DNA of 14,025 bases from NCBI GenBank assembly GCA_034440115.1, contig JAWXBM010000055.1:1-14025 (forward strand), read 5' to 3'. The notes beneath the pieces are model-generated. The model was not told the DNA's origin and made no database searches. It worked only from the letters and a program-made list of their open reading frames with translations. Numbering within the stretch: position 1 is the stretch's first letter; every line of letters begins with the position of its first letter. The position numbers and the translations under genes are program-made. This DNA is from JAWXBM01 sp034440115 (lineage in GTDB: Bacteria; Pseudomonadota; Gammaproteobacteria; Xanthomonadales; SZUA-36). This document shows positions 4,662 to 12,059 of the stretch, piece by piece.

Positions 4662-6368
4662 TTACCAGCCACCACCACCGCCGCCACCGCCACCACCTCC
4701 GGAAGAACCACCGCCGCCAGAACCCGAACTGGAGCCGGGGGCGGTAGAGGCTGAGGAAATAGCGGAAGACATGGAGCTGCCAAAATCATTACCCAGATGA
4801 TTCAGTGCATTCATACCATGGAGTTGCCCGCTGTACCAGCCGGGGGTGTAGCCTTGCTGGCGTAATTCTTCAGGTAATTCCCGTTCAAAACGCTGGCACC
4901 ATTTGTTTTGTACGCCCAGGGCATAGGCATAAGGCAGAAAAGACTCAAATACTTCCGGAGTGAGTTTGGGCGATTGCATGCGGTCCAGCCGGTCCTGTTC
5001 CGCGGTGTTGAGGTACAGGCGGAAACCTTCGATGCGATCCATGATCTGCTGACCGGCCGGTGTGGGTGCACGCAACAGCCAGGTAAACAGGCCCAGCATC
5101 AGCGCGCTCGCCAGGATAAACGTCATCCACACAATCGGGCCGCCCGCAAAAAACAGCGCTGCCACGCCCGCAAACACCGCAATCAAAACCGGCGGCAACA
5201 GGTAAATACCATTCAGATGAAACAACTGCCCCTGGTATTCCTTCTTCAGGGCTTTCTTCAAGGCCTGTTGCGCACTGCTGAAGTCGGCGTGGTTTTCCTG
5301 CTCCATCTTGATGGACGAGCGGGCGCCAGGCAGCAGCTCATTCAATGCAGCGGTTTCTCCGGCGGTTAACTTATGCTTGCCAGCAGGGGCTTTTTCCTTG
5401 TGAAGCGTGAACTCTTTATTATCTTCATCAATCCGCACATAGCCCTTAACCGCCAGGCTGATGATGGCTGCAGTAAAGGAGTGACGCCCAAAAGACATAT
5501 CCTTGACGTAGCGCACCGCAGCTGGTGACAGGCCTTGCGGTGGGGTGAACAGGGGAATAATTACGCCTTTTTCCGGGTCGCGGCCAACCCTGTGCCAGGA
5601 GCGGAAATACCAGCCAAACTGCAGTATCAGCCCCAGCAACAACACGATGGCAGCACCGTTGTCCCTGGCAAACCACTGTACTTTCTGCTGCATATCCGGC
5701 TCAGTTATCAAGCCCTTGGGCCAGGCCACCACAACTGACAGCCCTTCGTTAGGCTGCAACACACGGCTGCTGGAGAACTCAACGGTTTGCCCGTCTACCA
5801 CCGATTTGGCAGCGCTTTGCTCAGTGGAGCCAAAAGGACCGACATAAGCATCCAGGCGATAGTCATCGGTCGGAATGTTGAAGGGCAGGCTGATGCGCGC
5901 GGCAGCCTGCTCGATGGGAAATACCCAGCCGTTGCCCGTCACGTTCCACCACAACTCGTCGTGGTCCTCGAAGAATCCAAGCTGCCGGTGGGTTTGAAAC
6001 CGTATCTGGTATTCGTGCTGTCCCTGCGCCAGCATCCGATCGGCGTTGCCTATGTACAGGCGCACCCCGTTGGACAGGTTTTGCGTGTGCCAGGGCTCGT
6101 CCTGGCCATCTCGCTGTACCGAAATCACCGTGAAGTCGACCCGGTCGTGGTTGCCCATAGGGTCTTTGTAATCGGTAGGAAAATCGCGATATATTCCGCG
6201 GCGTATCTCCTTACCTTCAGCCTGCACCTTGATGGTTTCGCTGACAACGATTGCGCCATCAGCCAAGACCTGGATTTGCGAGTGGTAATTGAGAATGCGT
6301 TCTTCGGCTTGTGCTGGAACAGCCGAAACGAACATTAACACCGTAAGTGCCAGCCATGTCCCTCGCAT
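4662..6368 (-). CDS. DUF2207 family membrane protein with glycine-rich tail
   Basis: The 568-residue product has a signal peptide (residues 1-21, ending 'SAVPAQA'). An extracytoplasmic DUF2207 domain follows (about 25-215), with 'IRRGIYRDFPTDYK' (55-68), 'YQIRFQTHRQLGFFEDHDELWWNVTGNGW' (120-148) and 'FPIEQAAARISLP' (150-162). There is a membrane helix at about 238-255, a cytoplasmic stretch, then two further helices at about 385-432. The C-terminus is Ser/Gly-rich, closing with an uninterrupted run of 11 Gly and a final Trp. DUF2207 proteins are poorly characterised and often sit next to LemA. Here the ATG overlaps the lemA stop codon by one base (TGATG), so translation is coupled. A role at the cell envelope is an inference. 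No frame damage is seen. Confidence 0.9.
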   Translation of the reverse strand: MRGTWLALTVLMFVSAVPAQAEERILNYHSQIQVLADGAIVVSETIKVQAEGKEIRRGIYRDFPTDYKDPMGNHDRVDFTVISVQRDGQDEPWHTQNLSNGVRLYIGNADRMLAQGQHEYQIRFQTHRQLGFFEDHDELWWNVTGNGWVFPIEQAAARISLPFNIPTDDYRLDAYVGPFGSTEQSAAKSVVDGQTVEFSSSRVLQPNEGLSVVVAWPKGLITEPDMQQKVQWFARDNGAAIVLLLGLILQFGWYFRSWHRVGRDPEKGVIIPLFTPPQGLSPAAVRYVKDMSFGRHSFTAAIISLAVKGYVRIDEDNKEFTLHKEKAPAGKHKLTAGETAALNELLPGARSSIKMEQENHADFSSAQQALKKALKKEYQGQLFHLNGIYLLPPVLIAVFAGVAALFFAGGPIVWMTFILASALMLGLFTWLLRAPTPAGQQIMDRIEGFRLYLNTAEQDRLDRMQSPKLTPEVFESFLPYAYALGVQNKWCQRFERELPEELRQQGYTPGWYSGQLHGMNALNHLGNDFGSSMSSAISSASTAPGSSSGSGGGGSSGGGGGGGGGGGW

Positions 6369-6925
6369 CAGTTCACCTGGCCCAGCCGAACTTCCGGTGC
6401 CTGTCGTTGGCTGGCCAGTTCGATTTCAAAAAATTCAGCCAATTTGAAGCCAAACAGGCGCGCGATCAGCAGGGAAGGAAAGCCCTCTACCTGGTTATTG
6501 TTATCACGCACACTGCCGTTGTAATAACGCCGTGCGTACTGCAGTTGATCTTCAATGGTGACCAGGCTGCGGTGCAATTGTTGAAATCCCTCGCTGGCCT
6601 TCAATTCAGGATAATCCTCTGCCAGGGCAAACAATTTGCCCAAGGATTCAGACAGGCCGCTTTCTTCACCAGCACGTTGCTCTGGAGACATGCCCGGTTG
6701 ATCGCGCAGCCGTGTGACCCTTTCCAATACCGAGGATTCATGCTGCGTATAACCCTTTACGGTAGCCAACAGGTTGGGTACCAGTTCATAACGCATTTGC
6801 AACTGCACATCAATGCCGGCCCAGGCTTCTTTGACCTGGTTGCGCAACTTGATCAGCCGGTTATAAGTGGCAACTCCCCAAATAATCAAGGCCAATAGCA
6901 GTAGTATAAGTAACCACTCCATCAC
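6368..6925 (-). CDS. lemA: LemA family protein
   Basis: The 185-residue product has an N-terminal membrane helix (about 3-20) followed by the LemA signature 'YNRLIKLRNQVKEAWAGIDV' (21-40), then 'QLQMRYELVPNLLATVKGYTQHE' and the rest of the helical domain to about residue 175. The length is typical for the family. LemA proteins are membrane-anchored helical bundles of uncertain function, frequently paired with DUF2207/TPM-type membrane proteins, as here. The frame can start at GTG 6923-6925 or at the adjacent ATG 6920-6922. Neither has a clear ribosome site, but the stop codon of a 40-codon frame lies 2 or 5 bases upstream, so translation may be coupled to it. The gene shares one base with the DUF2207 gene. 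This is the family name only, not the unrelated sensor kinase once called LemA in Pseudomonas. Confidence 0.93.
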   Translation of the reverse strand: MMEWLLILLLLALIIWGVATYNRLIKLRNQVKEAWAGIDVQLQMRYELVPNLLATVKGYTQHESSVLERVTRLRDQPGMSPEQRAGEESGLSESLGKLFALAEDYPELKASEGFQQLHRSLVTIEDQLQYARRYYNGSVRDNNNQVEGFPSLLIARLFGFKLAEFFEIELASQRQAPEVRLGQVN

Positions 6926-6927
6926 GG

Positions 6928-7050
6928 CTAGAACGGCAGTTCGAGCGCATCGCAGACAAAGCGATTCAAGGGCGTTGCGCGCATGAATCCTTGCGCGACC
7001 TCGTCAACAAAACCTGGATTGGCTGCTGACTGAGGGGATGCTTCAGACAT
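6928..7050 (-). CDS. Small ORF of unknown function directly upstream of lemA
   Basis: From the ATG at 7048-7050 the frame encodes 40 residues, starting MSEASPQSAANPGFVDEVAQ and ending FVCDALELPF. It ends 2 bases before the lemA GTG (5 before the ATG), a spacing that favours translational coupling. The residue mix looks protein-like, with 'DEVAQGFMRATPLNRF' plausibly helical. The ribosome site is poor: AGGTG touches the ATG. The same frame is open upstream of an intervening TAG at 7054-7056 ('EQLNFDNQHVHIEDLIRKSL'), so it could also be the remnant of a longer gene. I recognise no family. Confidence 0.4.
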   Translation of the reverse strand: MSEASPQSAANPGFVDEVAQGFMRATPLNRFVCDALELPF

Positions 7051-7139
7051 CACCTATAAACTTTTCCGTATAAGGTCTTCGATGTGCACATGTTGATTAT
7101 CGAAATTGAGTTGCTCCAATGGTTGGTATTTACTGGGTG

Positions 7140-7754
7140 TTACTTTTCTTTAGGCTCCAGCCTGGCAGGCCCCGGCAGGGTTTGTCGCGTCACGGCATAG
7201 CCGCTGCGCCCGTAACCCATACCGCCGACGCCACGATAGTAGGGGTAGTAACCGAAATAGGGTGAGCCCCAAGCATAAGGGTACCAGTATGGATCGTAGA
7301 AATCCCGGTATATCAATACATCCTGACGCTCTTCCCACAAAACCAGATCATTGACCTCCAAAAGAGGGTAGCGATAATTGAATTCATCGATCTTGTGTTC
7401 TTCTATACCGGTGATATTGGCCACCAGAGTAACTTCCCGACCTTTGGCAAAAACTTCAGGATCAAAGAACCCATTCTTGCAGGCGATAAAGCGTCCGGCC
7501 GTAATGTCCTCAACCTTGGGACGCATGTATCGGTCCAGCTCACGCGACAAAACTTCGAAGCAGGTGCGATTGGTTTCATTCTTGGCATCAATGATAATGC
7601 CGCCCCAGCGTACCGGGGTTCCGAACGTTGCTGGCTCTACGCGGGCAGGAGACACGTCAGCGTATTCACCTTGTAATTGGGTGGGTATGGAGGTGCAGGC
7701 CGTCATCATCAGAGTGGCCAGTAGGGCGATCAATAAAGGCATTTGTTTATACAT
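7140..7754 (-). CDS. slp: Slp family outer-membrane lipoprotein
   Basis: The 204-residue product starts with a lipoprotein signal, 'LLIALLATLMMTAC', with the lipid-bearing Cys at residue 20. The Slp domain follows: 'VRWGGIIIDAKNE' (48-60), 'EVLSRELDRYMRPK' (67-80), 'GRFIACKNGFFDPEVFAKGREVTLVANITG' (87-116) and 'YRYPLLEVNDLVLWEE' (127-142). Slp was named as a starvation-induced outer-membrane lipoprotein in E. coli; its molecular role is unclear. The C-terminal 50 residues are rich in Tyr, Gly and Pro ('DPYWYPYAWGSPYFGYYPYY'), a common tail in this family. A GGAAG sequence lies 4 bases before the ATG. The gene stands 98 bases after tgpA in the same direction, so it may share transcripts with it or have its own promoter. 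Confidence 0.9.
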   Translation of the reverse strand: MYKQMPLLIALLATLMMTACTSIPTQLQGEYADVSPARVEPATFGTPVRWGGIIIDAKNETNRTCFEVLSRELDRYMRPKVEDITAGRFIACKNGFFDPEVFAKGREVTLVANITGIEEHKIDEFNYRYPLLEVNDLVLWEERQDVLIYRDFYDPYWYPYAWGSPYFGYYPYYRGVGGMGYGRSGYAVTRQTLPGPARLEPKEK

Positions 7755-7852
7755 GGTCTTCCGCGCTCGTGTTTGGTCGGTAATATCTGACCGGGGTTAC
7801 TGGGCAATATCTTACAACATGCCCGCTCCGGGGTCTGTTTCCGGGCGAAGTT

Positions 7853-9865
7853 TCAGCCTGATCGCCCGGGTTTGAATTTTTTTACGGCTTGTCGGAGTTC
7901 CTGCAAGGCCGGTGGCTCAGACGCATAGCGGAAACGGTTGTACAGGTCGCTGATGTGAAAAATGTGCTCAGCTTGCTCGGGCAATTCGACTGCGGCTGCA
8001 GCAGCCAGTTCCTTTGCGCCTTGCGAAGGTCGTGCCGGGTATCCAGCTTGCTTCAGGCGTTTGAGAAACTTTTGCCAGACGTGTTGCAAGGGGTCGCGGC
8101 TGCTGGGACCCCGTGTGCGCAGCAGCAAGGGCAGCAATATCAGACCCAATACAGCCAGTATGGCGAACAGCAGGCTGATCAGGCCTATGGGTCGCATCTG
8201 ATCCAGTCCCAGCCCCTCGAAAAGTTTCGATTGGCGCTGGTGGTTATAGTCGATCACCCAGGTATTCCAGCGCTTTTCCATGGCATCCATGGAATTGCGC
8301 ATAGACCGTATCCAGATGAAATCCAGCATGTGGCGGGGTTGATCAATGGCATCGATGGAGCCGCGCTCAACGCGCAAGGGTGAAACAGCAGCGGTAGGAT
8401 CGACCCGGGTCCAGCCGCTGCCTTCCAGCCAAACTTCTGACCAGGCATGGGCATCCGACTGGCGGATCAGGAAATAGTTGGCCGCAGCGTTATACCAGCC
8501 GCCCTGGTAGCCGGTCACGATGCGTGCTGGTATACCCGCCATGCGCATCATTACGGTAAACGCCGCTGCATAGTGCTCACAATAGCCGGTTCGGGTATTG
8601 AACAGGAACGAGTCTATAGCCTGGCTTCCCAGCAAAGGTGCATTCAACGCGTAGTGAAATTGTTCCTGGTTGAACCAGTCCAACACGCGGCGAATCAGTG
8701 GGCCATCCTGTGGAGTTTCCTGGCGCCATTGCTCCATCATTTCCCGCGTTTTTGGGTTCAGCTCCGGCGGTAACTCCAAAGCCATGCTGCGCAGGGTCAT
8801 CTGCAGTTCCGGGCTATCGATAAAATTCGGGTTCGACGTCATGCTGTATTGCATCAGTTGGGTAACCGGCTGGCGTTGCAGCAGTTGGAAATCCAGGGTT
8901 ATCCTGGCATCTCGCGGAGCGGCAGTGGGGTAGTCCAGAGCGAACAGCCAATTGCGCTCGTTGGGTTCGAGTTGCACGCTGTAGCGCCACGACGTTTCTG
9001 TTTCCTCGGGCAATGAAGGCGCGACAATATTGCGACCGTAAAAACTGGAGCTCCAGGTCCTGCCGTCATAACGCCAGAATACCGGCCCACGCCAGTACAG
9101 TTCTGCCTGGCCCGGGGCGGTGCTGTTAAATTCAACCCGGAAGGCTGTGCTGTCATCCATGAACAGGTTTTCGATAGAGCCCGGCGACATACTGTCAGAC
9201 AGGCCACTGCGCGCATCCAGAGTGGTTTCTGGCACACCCCACAAAGGTGAACCCCAACGCGGAAACAGCACAAAGAAAGCAATACACACTGGCAATGCAA
9301 GCAATAACAGGCGCAGACTGAATCCCAGTTCGGCCATTAGCGGGGCAGAGGATTTAGGTGTTGTTGCTGTGCAACTGAAAGCTTCAACACGTTGCAATTG
9401 GGCCAGAGCTACCAAGCCAATCAATACCGTGATAGCTCCATACAGCGGCATGATTAATCCCTGGGTAAACAGGAACTGAGTGGTGCAAAGGAAAAAACTG
9501 AAGCTGACCACCAGGCGGGCATCACGGACGCGGTGGCATTCCAGTAATTTCAGCGCCAGCATGATGGTTAACAGGCTGACGGATGCACGCCTGCCAAACA
9601 AACCGCCGTAGGAAATAGCCAGGCTGACCAGCGCCAGCCCAACGGCTGTAAAGCGTATCCAGGAAGGCAATGGTTGCCATTGTTTGAGCTGAGCGAATAT
9701 GCGCCAGAGTACGGGTAGTGTGCAGGCCGTTGCCAGGTGTAAAGGCATCAGCGCCAACTGCGGCAAGGCTGCAACCGACAGGGTTGCAATTACCCACAAC
9801 ATGCTCTTGTTTTCGCCGCTCAGGGACGGCGATAACGCGGCCTTGGTTAAGCGCTTTGGTGTCAT
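7853..9865 (-). CDS. tgpA: TgpA-like membrane transglutaminase (DUF3488/transglutaminase-like)
   Basis: The 670-residue product has several membrane helices in its first 200 residues (DUF3488/TgpA_N type), a large periplasmic part, and a final helix at about 560-582 followed by a soluble C-terminal tail. The transglutaminase-like core carries a full catalytic triad: Cys429 in 'TRTGYCEHYAAAF', His473 in 'QSDAHAWSEVWL' and Asp489 in 'WTRVDPTAAVSP'. Pseudomonas aeruginosa TgpA is a periplasmic transglutaminase important for viability; the layout and neighbours here are the same, so orthology is likely. The substrate is unknown. Its ATG overlaps the stop of the DUF58 gene by 4 bases (ATGA), so the two are co-translated. 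Domain borders are estimates from hydrophobicity and motifs. Confidence 0.93.
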   Translation of the reverse strand: MTPKRLTKAALSPSLSGENKSMLWVIATLSVAALPQLALMPLHLATACTLPVLWRIFAQLKQWQPLPSWIRFTAVGLALVSLAISYGGLFGRRASVSLLTIMLALKLLECHRVRDARLVVSFSFFLCTTQFLFTQGLIMPLYGAITVLIGLVALAQLQRVEAFSCTATTPKSSAPLMAELGFSLRLLLLALPVCIAFFVLFPRWGSPLWGVPETTLDARSGLSDSMSPGSIENLFMDDSTAFRVEFNSTAPGQAELYWRGPVFWRYDGRTWSSSFYGRNIVAPSLPEETETSWRYSVQLEPNERNWLFALDYPTAAPRDARITLDFQLLQRQPVTQLMQYSMTSNPNFIDSPELQMTLRSMALELPPELNPKTREMMEQWRQETPQDGPLIRRVLDWFNQEQFHYALNAPLLGSQAIDSFLFNTRTGYCEHYAAAFTVMMRMAGIPARIVTGYQGGWYNAAANYFLIRQSDAHAWSEVWLEGSGWTRVDPTAAVSPLRVERGSIDAIDQPRHMLDFIWIRSMRNSMDAMEKRWNTWVIDYNHQRQSKLFEGLGLDQMRPIGLISLLFAILAVLGLILLPLLLRTRGPSSRDPLQHVWQKFLKRLKQAGYPARPSQGAKELAAAAAVELPEQAEHIFHISDLYNRFRYASEPPALQELRQAVKKFKPGRSG

Positions 9866-10854
9866 TGTCCGAACAGTGCCAACAACTTCAGGCAGGCATC
9901 GCGGTGTTCCGGTCCGAGACTGGCGGGCAGTGCATCCGTTGGCAACTCAAGAGAATAGGGAATCAGTTGTCGCTCGGCTTTGAGTATCCAGGCGGTCAAT
10001 ATAGATAGCTTTTCTTCGACGGAATTTTCCTTCATCAAATACCAGTTGAGTTCACAAGCTTCCTGTTGTGGCGATTCGTATTCGCGGGTGAAAAGGTTGT
10101 CGTGACGGGCACTGGCTCGCCAGGCAATACTTCTAAGCGCATCTCCAGGGCGGTATTTGCGTAAGCCGTGAAAATGTTCACCTTCGCCCACGCGCGCCAT
10201 TCCCTCATCGCCCCGGCCGCTGCGAGGTAGCGTTGGTGGATTCGGATTGGGGCGCGGATAAATCAGGCACTTGCTGGCGGGAATGATGACCGACCAGGCG
10301 CGAAACATGCCCAGCGGAAAGCGGTTTTCGATGCTGAAGGGTTGCATCTCCAGCCAACCACGTTGGGTGGTTTTCTGCTTCAGCATCAACACAGCTGTTT
10401 CGTTGGCCTCGATATCGCTGGTATCCGATGCAAAGGCGCTGTTCAGTTGCAAGGCAAAACGGTGCCTGGCTTCCGGGTTTCTCAAGTAAACACGAAAATG
10501 CGCAGTCTCGCCGACAAAAGCAGCTTCTGCGCGTACCGAGCTCAATTCCATGCCGACCAGGTTGCGATAGGCCAGTAGCGTGGTGAGTTGGGCAATGGCT
10601 GCCAGCAGAAAGCCAATCAACAAGGCCATGTTGTTATTGAAATTCAAGCCACCTATCAAGGTGGTGGCCAGCAAGACGCCGAACCACACACCAAACATCG
10701 TGGGCATGACATAGATATGCCGGTATTCAAGCGTGAAGGGCAGTGTCGGGCTACCCCGGCGTTGGCGCACCCTTTCCAGTATCCAATGGTTAAAACGGGC
10801 ACCCAGGCCAGTGGAGGACTTGATGCGGTCTGCCGTAAGGGCTTGGGAAGTCAT
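9862..10854 (-). CDS. DUF58 domain protein
   Basis: The 330-residue product has two membrane helices (about 49-69 and 76-95). It then has a beta-rich region (100-200) and the DUF58 signature 'GEGEHFHGLRKYRPGDALRSIAWRASARHDNLFTREYE' around residues 223-260. DUF58 proteins are related to von Willebrand A-like domains and are routinely encoded beside MoxR ATPases. A working model is that MoxR acts as a chaperone on the DUF58/TgpA envelope proteins; this is inference. The ATG at 10852-10854 lacks a good ribosome site. The gene lies 80 bases after moxR, in a gap that contains a short tandem repeat, and overlaps tgpA by 4 bases. P. aeruginosa has the same gene order. Confidence 0.92.
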   Translation of the reverse strand: MTSQALTADRIKSSTGLGARFNHWILERVRQRRGSPTLPFTLEYRHIYVMPTMFGVWFGVLLATTLIGGLNFNNNMALLIGFLLAAIAQLTTLLAYRNLVGMELSSVRAEAAFVGETAHFRVYLRNPEARHRFALQLNSAFASDTSDIEANETAVLMLKQKTTQRGWLEMQPFSIENRFPLGMFRAWSVIIPASKCLIYPRPNPNPPTLPRSGRGDEGMARVGEGEHFHGLRKYRPGDALRSIAWRASARHDNLFTREYESPQQEACELNWYLMKENSVEEKLSILTAWILKAERQLIPYSLELPTDALPASLGPEHRDACLKLLALFGQ

Positions 10855-10898
10855 GTTGTCGTTGCAGGGTACCGTTGCTGTGGGCAGGAGCCTCAGGG

Positions 10899-10926
10899 AA
10901 TGGGCCTTAGTAAATGGGCCTTAATA
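10899..10926. repeat. 14-bp tandem repeat in the moxR-DUF58 gap
   Basis: AATGGGCCTTAGTA (10899-10912) is followed directly by AATGGGCCTTAATA (10913-10926), 13 of 14 identical. In addition TCAGGGAATGGGCC (10893-10906) nearly repeats the last bases of moxR, TCAGGGAATGGCC (10935-10947). The spacer therefore seems to have grown by local duplication that copied the 3' end of moxR. Confidence 0.7.
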
Positions 10927-10934
10927 AAAGGGTT

Positions 10935-11891
10935 TCAGGGAATGGCCAATTGTTCCAGCATTTCTGCGATTTGTTCCTCAGAAGCCGTGTTGAACCCGGA
11001 AGTGGCATTCAGGCGGTGGCGTGCCAACCAGGGGAATATGGCCTTGATGTCTTCCGGCAACACGAAACCACGATTTTGCATGAAGGCAAAAGCCCTGCTG
11101 GCATGCAGCAAAGCCAGCCCGGCGCGGGGCGACAGGCCACTTTCAAACCACTGATCATTGCGGGTTTCAGCCAGCAGTGCCTGAATGTAATCCAGCAGGT
11201 CTGCACTGACATGCACGGCTTCGCAATCGGCTTGCAGCTCAATGATATCGGCCGGAGTCAGAATGGTTTTAACTTGACGCAATATTCCCGCCCGGCTGAC
11301 TGAAGTGAGCAGTTCCCGCTCAGCATCTGGTAACGGATAGCCCAATCGGATGCTCAACAGGAATCGGTCCAACTGTGAGTCCGGCAAAGGAAAGGTTCCC
11401 ACCAGGTCCAGTGGATTCTGAGTGGCAATTACGAAAAAGGGTTGTGGCAAGGCATGGGTCTGGCTTTCGATCGTAACCTGTCCTTCAGCCATGCCTTCGA
11501 GCAGTGCGCTTTGGGTTTTTGGCGTTGCACGGTTGATTTCATCAGCCAGTAACACCTGGCAGAAAATTGGCCCGGGGTGAAATTCAAACAGATCTTTTTC
11601 GCGCTTGTAGATAGAGACACCGAGTATGTCTGCTGGCAACAGGTCTGAGGTGAACTGAACGCGTTGGTAGTTGGAGCCCATCACCGCGGCTAAAGCATGC
11701 GCCAGGGTGGTTTTTCCCACGCCGGGTATGTCTTCGATCATCAAGTGGCCGCGGGCCAGCAGGCAACTGAAGGCCAGGCGGACCTGATCTTTCTTGCCCA
11801 GCAAAACCCGGTTGACTTCCTGTTCTGCTGCAACCAGCTTTTCCCTGAGTGTAGCCGCTGGATTGCTGGCACTGATCACGTTGTCATTCAT
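10935..11891 (-). CDS. moxR: MoxR family AAA+ ATPase
   Basis: The 318-residue product has all MoxR AAA+ motifs. Walker A is 'IPGVGKTTLA' (Lys60), Walker B is 'VLLADEINRA' (Asp117-Glu118), sensor 1 is 'VIATQNP' (154-160), the arginine-finger region is 'LDRFLL' (174-179) and sensor 2 is 'GLSPRAG' (252-258). The C-terminal lid ends with 'RHRLNATSGF'. MoxR ATPases act as chaperone-like motors for partner proteins that often carry VWA/DUF58 domains, and the next gene encodes a DUF58 protein. The ATG at 11889-11891 has a GAGGG about 11 bases upstream. It is the first gene of the minus-strand block and is divergent from the patatin-like gene, with 168 bases between the start codons. Confidence 0.95.
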   Translation of the reverse strand: MNDNVISASNPAATLREKLVAAEQEVNRVLLGKKDQVRLAFSCLLARGHLMIEDIPGVGKTTLAHALAAVMGSNYQRVQFTSDLLPADILGVSIYKREKDLFEFHPGPIFCQVLLADEINRATPKTQSALLEGMAEGQVTIESQTHALPQPFFVIATQNPLDLVGTFPLPDSQLDRFLLSIRLGYPLPDAERELLTSVSRAGILRQVKTILTPADIIELQADCEAVHVSADLLDYIQALLAETRNDQWFESGLSPRAGLALLHASRAFAFMQNRGFVLPEDIKAIFPWLARHRLNATSGFNTASEEQIAEMLEQLAIP

Positions 11892-12059
11892 ATGACTGCA
11901 TTCCCTCTACCGTCTGAGATCGGTCTATTGTCTTGCGCAGCAATTCCGTTACCGAAACGCCTCACCCCATTGCAGTGGCCGAGTATAACAAACTGCAGCC
12001 GCTGCACCGCCTGTTTGGATGCCTCACGTGTTTGGTGCAGAAAACGGTATAGTTGCCGC
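11892..12059. promoter_or_regulatory. Divergent promoter region between moxR and patatin-like gene
   Basis: Both genes must start from here. On the plus strand a TATAGT (12048-12053) lies 6 bases before the patatin ATG, without a good -35 hexamer. On the minus strand the moxR ribosome site is visible but I cannot pick a convincing promoter. No operator is recognised. Confidence 0.35.

Noticed and set aside
7755..7852. GCCCG...CGGGC pairing after tgpA as an intrinsic terminator
   Set aside because: The stem is only 5 bp with a 16-base loop and no T tract, so it is not supported.
11697..12059. Upstream extension of the patatin-like reading frame to 503 codons
   Set aside because: The extension runs antisense over the moxR 5' end and has no patatin homology; the family start fits the ATG at 12060.
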